Source of the DNA: Leisingera sp. JC1
Lineage (GTDB): Bacteria; Pseudomonadota; Alphaproteobacteria; Rhodobacterales; Rhodobacteraceae
Direction: 5' to 3'
DNA: 64,000 nt
Assembly: GCF_001679925.1 (NCBI RefSeq)
Contig: NZ_LYUZ01000103.1
Span: 76,359 to 140,358 of the forward strand
The position numbers and the translations under genes were made by a program. Under the pieces are notes generated by a model. The model ran no database searches. It saw only the letters and a list, made by a program, of their open reading frames with translations, and was not told the DNA's origin. Below, piece after piece: positions 1-8,882 of this stretch. Positions within the stretch are counted from its first letter, which is position 1. Each line of letters opens with the position of its first letter.

Positions 1-1
1 G

Positions 2-964
2 AAGCCGATGGACGTGATTGAGCATTTCGATGGCGTGGTGCAGGGCGAACTGGACCTGCGGCTGGAAAGCGCCGCGGCTTCGGAATTCGCTGCCAACACA
101 GCCAAGGACGAAGGCTTCCAGCTGCCGGAAATCCGCTGGGCCTATTCCGCCCGCCGGGTGATGACGATGGGCTGGGCAGACGGCATCCCGCTGGGCGACA
201 ATGATGCGCTGGATGCAGCCGGCCACGACCGTAAACTGCTGGCCAACCGGGTTCTGTCGTTGTTCCTGCGCCACGCGCTGCGCGACGGCTTTTTCCACGC
301 CGACATGCACCAGGGCAACCTCAAGGTGGCAAGCAACGGTGATATCATCGCCTATGATTTCGGGATCATGGGCCACATCGACGAATACACCCGCAGGGTC
401 TACGCCGAGATTCTCTACGGCTTTATCAAGCGCGACTACAAACGCGTGGCAGAGGTTCATTTCGAAGCCGGTTATGTACCTGCCAACCGCGATGTCGATG
501 AATTCGCCCGTGCCCTGCGCGCCGTGGGCGAGCCGATCTTCGGCATGGACGCCTCGCAGATCTCGATGGGCCGCCTTCTGAACTACCTGTTCGAAGTCAC
601 CGAACGCTTTGGCATGGAAACCCGCACCGAGCTGATCCTGCTGCAGCGCACTATGGTGGTGGTCGAGGGCGTCGCCCGCTCGCTCGATCCGCATATCAAC
701 ATCTGGGAAGCGGCCCGGCCGGTGGTAGAGGATTACATCAAGAAATCCATCGGCCCCCGCGCTGTTGTTACCGACCTGCTGGACACCGCCAAAGTGATGG
801 CCCGCTTCGGCCCCCGCCTGCCTGCGCTGGTGGAACAGGCGCTGATCGCACAAGCCGCGCAGAATGGGGCACGGCCACGCAGCCCGCGAAGCTGGGTCGC
901 GCCAGCGGTGCTGGGTGCAGCCGGCGCCACCGGCGTCTGCGCGGTGATTGCCTTGCTGGTCTGA
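2..964 (+). CDS. ubiB: UbiB/ABC1-family protein kinase-like, 3' part
   Basis: This is the C-terminal part of a UbiB/ABC1-family atypical kinase, a membrane-associated ATPase needed for ubiquinone synthesis. The reading frame is open to the window edge (KP precedes the first Met), so the true start lies upstream. Visible family marks are the ELDLRLE motif near the start, the catalytic-loop-like FHADMHQGN at about residue 98, and the DFG triplet in YDFGIMGH at about residue 118. A hydrophobic segment closes the protein (about 300-318), as expected for the C-terminal membrane anchor of UbiB. No other ubiquinone gene is visible in the window. The family is clear; the exact role as ubiB rather than another ABC1 protein is likely but not proven. 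Confidence 0.85.
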   Translation, partial: KPMDVIEHFDGVVQGELDLRLESAAASEFAANTAKDEGFQLPEIRWAYSARRVMTMGWADGIPLGDNDALDAAGHDRKLLANRVLSLFLRHALRDGFFHADMHQGNLKVASNGDIIAYDFGIMGHIDEYTRRVYAEILYGFIKRDYKRVAEVHFEAGYVPANRDVDEFARALRAVGEPIFGMDASQISMGRLLNYLFEVTERFGMETRTELILLQRTMVVVEGVARSLDPHINIWEAARPVVEDYIKKSIGPRAVVTDLLDTAKVMARFGPRLPALVEQALIAQAAQNGARPRSPRSWVAPAVLGAAGATGVCAVIALLV

Positions 965-1285
965 ACAAGAAAATCCTGACCACCATCACTTGCATCATCC
1001 CAGGCCGGGCCGGAAATCGAGCGGGCAGTCTAACGGATGCTGCGCCAATCAGTTCAGCTAATGCCCACTAGGAACTCGCCCACTGGGTGCAGATCAAGCG
1101 CTCCAGACACGTTGACCCGCAGGTTAAACATCACCATTATGAAAGCCGGAGACCTGACCGGATTTCCCGCATAAGTACTTGATGCAGCAGGAGCACTATA
1201 AAGCCCGCCAATTCATTCTTGCAGTAAGGCCGTGATGGAATGCTCTGTTCCTGACTTGAACCTGAAGCAACAACGGAACCAGTTG

Positions 1286-1675
1286 ATGAACAACCCGCGC
1301 AAAGTTCTGCTCGTCGAAAATGACGAATTTACACGATACATGATGCGCGAGATCATCACTGCCCTTGGGGTCGAAGTCGGTATTGCAGAGAATGGCCAGA
1401 CTTGCATCGACATGGTCAGCAGCGCCCCAAGCGAATACGGCCTGATCCTGATGGATCTTCACATGCCGCTGCTTTCGGGGATCGACGCAACCAAGAAGAT
1501 TCGGGAAGCCCCGATGAATCCCCCCAACAATGTACCGATCATCGCGGTGACCGCAGATGCGGCGTATCACGACGAGGCGGTTGTCAAGAAGCTGGGCATG
1601 GACGGTTTTACACCTAAACCAGTTTCTCCGGGCCGGATTCTCAAAATAATCGACAAATTTTGCACTGCGGCATAG
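1286..1675 (+). CDS. Single-domain response regulator (CheY-like)
   Basis: A stand-alone receiver domain of about 129 residues with no output domain. The acidic pocket is seen in LVENDEF, the phospho-acceptor Asp in ILMDLHMP (about residue 57), the Thr in IAVTADA and the Lys in TPKPVSP. It probably works as a phosphorelay or protein-interaction output for the sensory proteins encoded next to it. I chose the ATG that begins MNNPRKVLLVEND because the receiver fold starts there; a GTG at 1232 or an ATG at 1235 in the same frame would add 17-18 residues and has a TAAGG just upstream. The gene ends 78 bases before the CheB-CheR hybrid on the same strand. Confidence 0.85.
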   Translation: MNNPRKVLLVENDEFTRYMMREIITALGVEVGIAENGQTCIDMVSSAPSEYGLILMDLHMPLLSGIDATKKIREAPMNPPNNVPIIAVTADAAYHDEAVVKKLGMDGFTPKPVSPGRILKIIDKFCTAA

Positions 1676-1753
1676 ATCCCGCGCTTCACATCCCGGACAG
1701 CTTCGGGAGTGGATACATTCTTTTTGACATTTTTTCGAAGCGGCTGACGACAA

Positions 1754-4700
1754 ATGGAAGATATGGATCAGAAGATGAGTGCTGGTACCAGCTCTGCCTC
1801 GCCGGAAGGAGAAGAGGAAAATGGCCTCCATGTGGTCGGCATCGCCGCTTCCGCCGGCGGGCTGGAGGCGCTGTCTTCCCTGGTGCAGAACCTTCCGCCG
1901 GCAGCCAACGCCATCTATGTCATCGCGCAGCACATGTCGCCCACTCACAAAAGCGTGCTGTCATCTCTGATTGCACGCGAAACCAAGCTGCCTGTCATGG
2001 AGCTGGGGCGCGAGACCCAGCCGGAAGCCGGCACAATCTACATCACACCGCCGGACACCGACGTGGTGCTGGAACATGGCGTCTTGCGGCTGCGCAATCC
2101 TGCTGGCCATCCCGCTTCCCCCAAACCCTCGGCTGACCGCCTGTTCAAGAGCATTGCCGAAGAATGCGCGGAGCGCTGCGTTGGTATCGTGCTGTCCGGA
2201 ACGGGCAGCGATGGCAGCTATGGTGTGCAGGCCATCCGTGAATGCGGAGGCATCACCATTGCCCAGGATCCAGGTTCGGCAAAATACGACGGTATGCCAG
2301 TCTCTGCCATTGAAACCGGCTGCATCGACCTGAAATTGACACCGGAGCAGATCGGCCTGCAATTCGAAAAGATCCTGACCAGGCCGCGCAATCTGGCGCT
2401 GCTGCAGCCCGACGCGGATGAACCCAGCAAGCTGAGCGACCTGTTTGCCATCCTGATGGCCCGGACCCAGGTGGACTTTGCCAACTACAAGGAAAACACC
2501 ATAAACCGGCGGGTGGCCCGGCGCATGACAGCGCTCGGCATTGAGAACTACGAGAGCTATGTCGACTATTGCAGATCAAATCTCGAGGAAGTCGACGCGC
2601 TGCACCGGGATCTGCTGATCTCAGTCACCCGTTTCTTCCGCGACCCGGAACAATTCCGCAAGCTGAACGACCAGTTGGAAAAGCAGCTGGCAAGTCGTGG
2701 CCCCGGCCCGATCCGGGTTTGGGTGGCCGGCTGCGCCACTGGAGAGGAAGCCTATTCAATTGCGATCCTGATCGCAGAACTGCTTGGCGGCCTGCACGCC
2801 CTGACCAAGAGCAACGTGCAGATCTTTGCAACTGACATCGACCAGAATGCTATCGAAATCGCGCGCAAAGGTATTTACCCGGCATCGGCAGTGCAGGATA
2901 TTCCTTCCGCCTACCTGAAGGAATACTTCATCCTCGGTGAAGGCGACATCTCTGTCCGCCAGGAGCTGCGCAATGTCACGCTGTTTTCGCGTCACAATGT
3001 TTTCCAGGATCCCCCCTTCATCAATATCGACCTGATCACCATCCGCAACGTTCTGATCTATTTCAATCTGGCGCTGCAGGAACGCGTTCTCTCCCGGCTG
3101 CACTACTCGCTTTCCGCAAGCGGGCTGCTGTTCTTGGGAACGTCGGAAACCGTTGGTGAAATGGGCATCTACTTTGAAGCCCGGCAAGGTGCTGACAAGA
3201 TTTTCGGCAAACGCCGCGGGATTTCCAGGGAACTAACGATCTCCCACAGCTCAACCGGTGGCGCCTACGCTCGATCTGCTGAGCTTCGTAAGACCGCAAC
3301 GCAATCAGCGGCAGAGCAATCGGATCAGGTCAGCCTGTCGCTTGCCCGCTCTGTTGCGCCTAATGGGCTGATTTGCACCCGCAATGGTGACATCATCGAA
3401 GTACTGGGCGATATCAGTGTCTACAGCGAAATCCGCGCAGGCATGTCAACGTCGCTGAACGTTAAAATGCTGATCGATCCGCTGAGGAGCGAAGCTTCAA
3501 GCCTGATCGCGGTTGCCACACGCAAGGAAGAGCGCCGCGACGGGCGCTGGCACAATCTGTCTCTGCCCACCGGCAATCGGGTCCAATTGCAAGCCTTTCC
3601 ATTCTTCAGCCACAAAGGTGGAGAACTACATTGCCTGCTGGTAATCAATTCCAAGTTTGAGGAGCAGAGGGAACTCAACCTGGAGGACATTTCAGATCGC
3701 GATCAGCGCGAATACGTTGAACGAATGGAGCAAGAGGTCCGGTCTACCCAAGAGGCGCTGCAGCAAACCATCGAAGAACTGCAGACCGCGAACGAGGAAC
3801 TGCAATCCACAAATGAGGAATTGCAGTCAAACAACGAAGAATTCCAAGCCACCAATGAAGAGCTGGAAACGTCCCACGAGGAGTTGCAATCCACCAACGA
3901 AGAGCTGCTGACCGTCAACGAGGAATTGCAGATCAGTTCAGCGGAACGCCAGGCTCTGGCCTCAGAGCTGGAGGCGATGCTGGTGTCGTCGCCCTATGCG
4001 GTGGCGCTGGCGGATCAGGCGCTGATCATCCGGCGGCTTTCGCGCGTGGCACAGGACGTGCTTGGAATCGGCGAGCTTCCGCCAACCGGGCTGCACCTCA
4101 GTCAATGCCACCTGCCTGCCGGTTTCCCGGCTTTGGCGCCGATTGCAAACTCTGTGCTGCGGCTGCAGGAAACCCGACGCATTCCGGTTTTCTCAGGCAG
4201 CGAATACTACACTCTGATCCTGGCCCCAGTGCTTGATCAGCACCAGAAGCTGATCGGTATCTCGATCACCGTGTCCCGTTTCGATAACGAGCCCTTTAAC
4301 CAAGTCCTGAAGCTGGTCAGCAAGGTCACCAACGTTGGTTTCTGGACGCAAAACCTGCAATCCAATGAGACTTACCTCTCCCCGGAATCCCACTCCATTC
4401 TGGGAATCGATGACTCCGAGGCAGGCCTCGATCTTGAGGAACTGCTGGCCCGGGTCCATCCGGAAGACCAGCCCCGCCTGCAAACGCGGCTGGAAAAGCT
4501 GATGAAAGAAGGAGGGTCTTTTGAGTACGAAGCCCGTTTCTTCGATGATGCGGGTAACACGCTTGGCATAGCGGGAAGCATGATGATCTTTCAGGATTCC
4601 CACGGCGAAAACTTCCAGCTGATTGGCGTGTGCTGGAACAAAGCGAAATTCGAAGAACGCAATCTGATGCTGGGGTCCAGCGCAGCAGTGCTGAACCACT

Positions 4701-5032
4701 TCTTAGTAGGCACTTTTTCCTTTGATGTCAGGAACAATGTGCCGCTCTGGAATGCGCCGATGTATAACCTGCTGGGGTGTGATCAGGACAAGGACGTGCC
4801 ATCCGTGGAAACGCTGCTGGAGCGCCTCCATCCGGAGGATCGTGACTATGTGAACGACGGGCTGCAGGACGCGCTGACTGCAGGACAGCCCTTCCTGTAC
4901 CCGATCAGGCTGAAGGGCGCAGATGGCAGCTACCAAAGCGGTGAGCTGTTTGCTCAAGCCCGTCAGGACGCAGCCGGCCGCACGACCCATGTCTTTGGCG
5001 GTATGAAGCTTTACCGGAGCGGACCAGAGTGA
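1754..5032 (+). CDS. CheB-CheR-PAS hybrid sensory protein
   Basis: A 1092-residue fusion. Residues about 25-215 are a CheB methylesterase domain with the Ser in IAASAGG (33), His in AQHMSP (60) and Asp in GTGSDG (153). Residues about 228-490 are a CheR methyltransferase with RFFRD, VAGCATGEEAYS and the NVLIYF segment. Then comes a heptad-repeat signalling helix (about 650-735) built from EELQSTN-like units, followed by about three PAS-type modules (about 735-850, 850-965 and 975-1088), two of which carry the HPED motif. No receiver domain precedes CheB and no kinase domain follows PAS, although many relatives end in a histidine kinase. The kinase here is probably the next gene. No chemoreceptor, CheA or CheW is nearby, so classical chemotaxis is unlikely. 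Confidence 0.9.
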   Translation: MEDMDQKMSAGTSSASPEGEEENGLHVVGIAASAGGLEALSSLVQNLPPAANAIYVIAQHMSPTHKSVLSSLIARETKLPVMELGRETQPEAGTIYITPPDTDVVLEHGVLRLRNPAGHPASPKPSADRLFKSIAEECAERCVGIVLSGTGSDGSYGVQAIRECGGITIAQDPGSAKYDGMPVSAIETGCIDLKLTPEQIGLQFEKILTRPRNLALLQPDADEPSKLSDLFAILMARTQVDFANYKENTINRRVARRMTALGIENYESYVDYCRSNLEEVDALHRDLLISVTRFFRDPEQFRKLNDQLEKQLASRGPGPIRVWVAGCATGEEAYSIAILIAELLGGLHALTKSNVQIFATDIDQNAIEIARKGIYPASAVQDIPSAYLKEYFILGEGDISVRQELRNVTLFSRHNVFQDPPFINIDLITIRNVLIYFNLALQERVLSRLHYSLSASGLLFLGTSETVGEMGIYFEARQGADKIFGKRRGISRELTISHSSTGGAYARSAELRKTATQSAAEQSDQVSLSLARSVAPNGLICTRNGDIIEVLGDISVYSEIRAGMSTSLNVKMLIDPLRSEASSLIAVATRKEERRDGRWHNLSLPTGNRVQLQAFPFFSHKGGELHCLLVINSKFEEQRELNLEDISDRDQREYVERMEQEVRSTQEALQQTIEELQTANEELQSTNEELQSNNEEFQATNEELETSHEELQSTNEELLTVNEELQISSAERQALASELEAMLVSSPYAVALADQALIIRRLSRVAQDVLGIGELPPTGLHLSQCHLPAGFPALAPIANSVLRLQETRRIPVFSGSEYYTLILAPVLDQHQKLIGISITVSRFDNEPFNQVLKLVSKVTNVGFWTQNLQSNETYLSPESHSILGIDDSEAGLDLEELLARVHPEDQPRLQTRLEKLMKEGGSFEYEARFFDDAGNTLGIAGSMMIFQDSHGENFQLIGVCWNKAKFEERNLMLGSSAAVLNHFLVGTFSFDVRNNVPLWNAPMYNLLGCDQDKDVPSVETLLERLHPEDRDYVNDGLQDALTAGQPFLYPIRLKGADGSYQSGELFAQARQDAAGRTTHVFGGMKLYRSGPE

Positions 5033-5052
5033 ACCAGGCGCGCTTAAGAAAA

Positions 5053-5085
5053 ATACGCCCGGAGCGCACGTGCGCCCGGTTTTGG
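5053..5085 (+). terminator. Hairpin with T tract after the CheB-CheR gene
   Basis: A GC-rich hairpin (CCGG, bulged A, GCGC-ACGT-GCGC, CCGG) is followed by TTTT. It lies between the CheB-CheR hybrid and the histidine kinase, so transcription of the kinase may be partly uncoupled from the hybrid. Confidence 0.5.
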
Positions 5086-5141
5086 CTTCGGCAGCTGTGC
5101 CTTCACTCAAAACGCCGTGAAACTTACGACGACCGGCTTTG

Positions 5142-6287
5142 ATGCAGTTACCGGCGGGAAATGACGCCCTGAATGATGAACTTTTGGGGAGAGCCTATCT
5201 GGCCTCCCCCTACGCATCATTCATTCTCGATTGGAACGGCCGTATTCTTGTCTGCAACCGGCGGGCAGAGCGCAGCTTTGCCTCCGGCTCCCAGCCTGGC
5301 TGCGGTGCGCTGAACGGGACCTGTATCAGCGAGCTGACGACGCTGGAAGCCGAGCGCGTTGTCGAGCGGCTGCGGCATGGTACGGCCAAGGGTGCCGTAA
5401 CCCTGCCCATGACTGCTGGCATCCGCACGGCAGCATCTCCGGATACGGAATTCCGCATTTCGTTGCTGCGCTCCAATGCACAGGGTGAGCGGCTGATCCT
5501 GCTGACCCACGACCAGCTCAGGGTGACCGCGAATTCCCTCCGGCAGATGAACGGGTTGCGTGGCAGGCTGACCAGCGAGCTGCACAGCGCTAAGGACGCC
5601 AACCTGAAGCTGCAGGAAACTCTGCTGTCGATGGAGGCCTTCGCCCACGCAGCCTCCCATGACCTTCGCACCCCCATCAGCACCCTCACCGGCTCTTTGC
5701 ATTATTTCTGGGAGCATTACGCCGGCGACCTGCCCGAAACAGCGCGGGAGTTCCTGCGGCACATGACCCGGGCCACCCAGCAGATGGATCGGCTGACAAC
5801 CGAACTGCTGGACCATTCCGTGTCGACGTCCGCCAGAATAAACTTTCAGGAAATCGCCATACGGGACGCGGTGTCTGAAGCATGCACATGCCTGACGCAG
5901 GAACTGCAAGCCTGCAGCGGGAAAATCCGTGTCAACGGTGACGGCTTCCGGCTGCATGCAGATCCGACGCTGCTGCAGCTGGTACTCATAAATCTATTGT
6001 CGAACGCAATCAAATACCGGCATCCTGACCGGCAGTTGCAGATCACAATTGATCTCAGCGGCACCAGGCGGGATCAGTGGAAAATTTCGGTTGCCGACAA
6101 CGGAACCGGCTTTGATCCGCAAGACCGGCACATGATCCTTCAGCCCTTTCACCGGGCGCACCGCGAAATAGAAGGCAGCGGCATCGGGCTGTCGACTTGC
6201 GCTGAGATCTGCCGCCGCCACAACTGGCTGCTCACTGCGGATGCAGAACCCGGCAAGGGCGCAATCTTCACCATTTCTTTCGGTTAG
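5142..6287 (+). CDS. PAS-domain sensor histidine kinase
   Basis: A 381-residue soluble histidine kinase with no transmembrane segment. Residues about 15-110 look like a PAS domain (ASPYASFILDWNGRILVCN). The dimerisation/phosphoacceptor box is AHAASHDLRTPIS with His173. The ATPase domain has the N box NLLSNAIKY (Asn284/Asn288), the G1 box VADNGTGFD and the G2 box GSGIGLSTC. The start chosen is the ATG at 5142; a TTG one codon upstream gives the same protein plus one residue. It follows the CheB-CheR-PAS gene by 109 bases and converges with a receiver-only gene 12 bases downstream. I infer that it phosphorylates one or both of the nearby receiver proteins. Confidence 0.9.
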   Translation: MQLPAGNDALNDELLGRAYLASPYASFILDWNGRILVCNRRAERSFASGSQPGCGALNGTCISELTTLEAERVVERLRHGTAKGAVTLPMTAGIRTAASPDTEFRISLLRSNAQGERLILLTHDQLRVTANSLRQMNGLRGRLTSELHSAKDANLKLQETLLSMEAFAHAASHDLRTPISTLTGSLHYFWEHYAGDLPETAREFLRHMTRATQQMDRLTTELLDHSVSTSARINFQEIAIRDAVSEACTCLTQELQACSGKIRVNGDGFRLHADPTLLQLVLINLLSNAIKYRHPDRQLQITIDLSGTRRDQWKISVADNGTGFDPQDRHMILQPFHRAHREIEGSGIGLSTCAEICRRHNWLLTADAEPGKGAIFTISFG

Positions 6288-6299
6288 GAAAAAACCGGC

Positions 6300-6686
6300 T
6301 CAGCAGGCCTCAGCTGTCACCACCTGACCGGCGACATAGTCGATCATGCTCACAAGATCAGGCAGGTTGACCGGCTTGTGCAGCACCCAGCGGATATTGC
6401 GGCTCAGTCCAAACAGTTCTCCGCCGGTGAACAGGCGGCTGCCGGTTATGCAGACAACCGGCATTTCCGGGCGCATCAGAGCAGCATAGTCAGCCACAGG
6501 CAGCGACATTTCTTCTCCAATCTTCAGGTCGAGGATCAAAATACCTGCGTCAATGTCGGAAAGCGCCGCAATCGCTTCGGCACAACTGGCAACAGGTTTT
6601 ACGTCATATCCGGCGTCTTGCAGGGCCATTGTGAAGGTAAAGCGGACACCTTGGTCATCTTCCAGGAGCAGCACCTTTGTTTTCAT
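6300..6686 (-). CDS. Single-domain response regulator
   Basis: A 128-residue receiver domain. Acidic residues Asp10/Asp11 lie in LLLEDDQ, the phospho-acceptor Asp53 in LILDLKIG, Thr81 in CITGSR and Lys104 in LHKPVN. There is no DNA-binding or enzymatic output domain. It is convergent with the histidine kinase, with only 12 bases between the two stop codons. Partner choice is inferred from position. Its upstream region holds a spaced inverted repeat (6779-6813). Confidence 0.87.
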   Translation of the reverse strand: MKTKVLLLEDDQGVRFTFTMALQDAGYDVKPVASCAEAIAALSDIDAGILILDLKIGEEMSLPVADYAALMRPEMPVVCITGSRLFTGGELFGLSRNIRWVLHKPVNLPDLVSMIDYVAGQVVTAEAC

Positions 6687-6778
6687 TACGCCACCATTAC
6701 CGGCCCGCTGACTGAAAGCTGGCCTTGCCTCGCCTTTTGGCTGGCATTCTCCCTACGGGGAGCAACCCAGCATTCTCA

Positions 6779-6813
6779 TGGCAAGAAACAGGTTACTTTT
6801 GCGATTCTTGCCA
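6779..6813. promoter_or_regulatory. Spaced inverted repeat upstream of response regulator
   Basis: TGGCAAGAA at 6779-6787 and its exact reverse complement TTCTTGCCA at 6805-6813 are separated by 17 bases. The element lies 93 bases upstream of the minus-strand receiver gene, in an AT-rich stretch. It could be an operator or a hairpin in a leader RNA. No known regulator was recognised. Confidence 0.35.
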
Positions 6814-6902
6814 CATAAAAAAGCTACTTTTAATTGTATTTTCTGTATACCGCTGAACCGTAACCTGTCCGTAAAACCCCTTGCAGTTTGCCGGTTCAGG
6901 CA

Positions 6903-6933
6903 GGCATGGGGGCCGCTTGCCGACCCCCATGCC
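6903..6933 (-). terminator. Strong hairpin downstream of thiolase
   Basis: A perfect 10-base stem (GGCATGGGGG with CCCCCATGCC) with an 11-base loop starts 8 bases beyond the thiolase stop codon. There is no T run after it on the minus strand, so it may be a weak terminator or an mRNA 3' stabiliser. Confidence 0.5.
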
Positions 6934-6941
6934 GTAATTCG

Positions 6942-8117
6942 TCAGAGGCGCTCAATTGCCAGAGCAATGCCCTGACCGCCGCCGATGCACATGGTGATCA
7001 GCCCCTTGGAGCCACCAGTGCGCTCCAGTTCATAAAGCGTTTTCAGGGTGATAATGGCACCGGTTGCGCCCACCGGGTGGCCTAGCGCGATGGCACCGCC
7101 GTTGGGGTTCACCTTGGCCGGATCCAGCCCCAGCTCCTTGTTCACAGCCAGGGCTTGGGAGGCGAAGGCCTCGTTGGATTCAATAACATCAAAATCTGCG
7201 GCGGACAGCCCGGTTTTCTCCAGGAGGTTGCGCACCGCAGGCACCGGGCCGATGCCCATCACTTCGGGCCGGACACCGGCGTGTGCATAGCCAAGAATCC
7301 GGGCCTTAGGTTTCAGCCCGGCCCGCTCAGCCGCCGCTGCGGTGGCCAGCACCATGGCCGCAGCACCATCGTTGATTCCGCTGGCATTTCCGGCAGTTAC
7401 CCGGCCGTCCTTCTGGAACACCGCACGCAAGCCCGCCAGTGCCTCGGACGTGGTGGGCTTGGGGTGCTCGTCCACTTCAAACGGCACCAGATCGCGCTTC
7501 ACCTTCACCTCGACCGGCGTGATCTGGGACTTGAAATACCCGGCCTCAATCGCCGCGGCAGCGCGGGTCTGGCTGGTGAGGGCAAATGCGTCCATCTGTT
7601 CGCGGGTAATACCGTGCTCATCAGCGACATTCTCTGCTGTCACGCCCATATGACCGGTGCCGAAGGGGCAGTTCAGGGCGCCAAGCATCATGTCGAGCGA
7701 CTTCACATCGCCCATCTTGGCGCCCCAGCGGCTTTGCTGGATGATGTAGGGGCTGCGCGACATGTTCTCGGCGCCGCCAGCCAGGGCGAACTCCGCATCC
7801 CCCATGGCAAGCGATTGAAAAGCCGATACAATTGCCTGCACGCCAGAGCCGCAGAGGCGGTTCACATTCATCGCCGGCACAACGTCTGGCACCCCCGCCT
7901 GCATCGCCGCGACCCGGCTCAGGTACATGTCGAGGGGCTCGGTGTTGATAATGTGGCCGAACACCACATGGCCGATCTGGCCGCCTTCCACCCCGGAGCG
8001 CTCCAGCGCCGCCTTGGACACGGTGGCGGCCAGGTCGATCGGCGCGGTATTTGCCAGCGCGCCGCCAAAGGTGCCGATGGCGGTGCGGGCACCGTTCAGG
8101 ATCACGATGTCTGTCAT
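6942..8117 (-). CDS. Acetyl-CoA C-acetyltransferase (thiolase)
   Basis: A 391-residue type II thiolase that joins or splits acyl-CoA units (acetoacetyl-CoA or beta-ketoacyl-CoA). The nucleophilic Cys is Cys89 in NVNRLCGSG. The other active-site motifs [15 protein letters not shown] (His) and CIGGGQG (second Cys) are all present and in order, and the length is standard. The NVNRLCGSG form resembles BktB-type beta-ketothiolases, so the substrate may extend beyond acetyl-CoA. No phaB or other fatty-acid gene is adjacent. It is divergent from an XRE-cupin regulator, which may control it; three 11-bp repeats lie between them. Confidence 0.92.
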   Translation of the reverse strand: MTDIVILNGARTAIGTFGGALANTAPIDLAATVSKAALERSGVEGGQIGHVVFGHIINTEPLDMYLSRVAAMQAGVPDVVPAMNVNRLCGSGVQAIVSAFQSLAMGDAEFALAGGAENMSRSPYIIQQSRWGAKMGDVKSLDMMLGALNCPFGTGHMGVTAENVADEHGITREQMDAFALTSQTRAAAAIEAGYFKSQITPVEVKVKRDLVPFEVDEHPKPTTSEALAGLRAVFQKDGRVTAGNASGINDGAAAMVLATAAAAERAGLKPKARILGYAHAGVRPEVMGIGPVPAVRNLLEKTGLSAADFDVIESNEAFASQALAVNKELGLDPAKVNPNGGAIALGHPVGATGAIITLKTLYELERTGGSKGLITMCIGGGQGIALAIERL

Positions 8118-8216
8118 TGGTCTTACTCCTCAACTCCTGCGTTGGCACCATTATGCGCCCGCAGCATGGACCTGTCTGCCGGGACGTGCCGTCATGGAAA
8201 CGCCGCGTCACTCCCC

Positions 8217-8249
8217 GTGCACCCCTTGTACACCCCCTGTGCACCGCCG
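8217..8249. repeat. Three tandem 11-bp repeats in a divergent promoter region
   Basis: Units GTGCACCCCTT (8217), GTACACCCCCT (8228) and GTGCACCGCCG (8239) follow one another at exact 11-base spacing. They lie between the divergent thiolase (start 8117) and the XRE-cupin gene (start 8316). One helical turn per unit suggests a cooperative protein-binding site. A TTGACA at 8280-8285 follows and could be the -35 element of the regulator gene. Confidence 0.45.
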
Positions 8250-8315
8250 CGGCGCAGCATCCGCGTTTTGCCGGATCAATTGACAAATGCCGCCCATCGG
8301 CGCAGAGAATCCGTC

Positions 8316-8882
8316 ATGACGGAAAACACAGACGATATCCTGACCCTGCTGCCCGCCCGCCTGAAGGAGGCGCGCCGCGCGCAAGGCTTAAGCCTGGAGG
8401 CGGTAGCAAACCTGTCGGGCGTCAGCCGCTCGATGGTGAGCCAGATCGAGCGCGGCGAAAGCTCCCCCACCATTGCGACGCTGTGGAACCTGACGCGGGC
8501 CCTGCAGGTGGATTTTGCGGGGCTGCTGGAAGCGGGCGACATGCAGGACCGGATCGAGGTGCTGCGCGCGGGCGATGTGCCCAAGATCGAGAACATGGGC
8601 CAGGGCTGCCGCATCCGCATCCTGTCACCGCCGGAAGAGGCCGGGGGGCATGAGGTCTATGACATCCGGTTCGACCAGGGCGGCGCGCTGGTAAGCCAGC
8701 CCCACACCCGCGGCGCGGTGGAGCAGCTGACGGTGCTGGAAGGTGAGATTGCGGTCAGCTCCGGCAATGCCAGGGACCAGCTTCAGGCCGGCGACACCGC
8801 GCGCTATGCTGCCGATGTCGCCCATTCGATCACCGCACCGGAGGGGCCGGCGCGGGTGTTTTTGATTGTGAAGAATGCGTAG
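8316..8882 (+). CDS. XRE-family regulator with C-terminal cupin domain
   Basis: A 188-residue transcription factor. Residues about 10-70 form an XRE helix-turn-helix (LSLEAVANLSGVSRSMVSQI, then ERGESSPT). Residues about 110-185 form a cupin fold (HEVYDIRF, HTRGAVEQLTVLEGE, AGDTARYAADVAHSI). This architecture is typical of small-molecule-responsive regulators such as the PuuR/SutR type. The start is the ATG of MTENTDD; the same frame stays open far upstream, antisense to the thiolase, but that part is not coding. It is divergent from the thiolase and may regulate it and itself through the 11-bp repeats. The ligand is unknown. Confidence 0.88.
   Translation: MTENTDDILTLLPARLKEARRAQGLSLEAVANLSGVSRSMVSQIERGESSPTIATLWNLTRALQVDFAGLLEAGDMQDRIEVLRAGDVPKIENMGQGCRIRILSPPEEAGGHEVYDIRFDQGGALVSQPHTRGAVEQLTVLEGEIAVSSGNARDQLQAGDTARYAADVAHSITAPEGPARVFLIVKNA

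Noticed and set aside
3740-3930. Tandem 21-base repeats in the CheB-CheR gene
   Set aside because: They are explained by heptad-repeat coding of the signalling helix (EELQSTN-like units), a normal feature of this protein family.
7155-8315. Long in-frame N-terminal extension of the XRE-cupin gene
   Set aside because: The extension is antisense to the thiolase and lacks homology; the HTH domain starts at the ATG at 8316.
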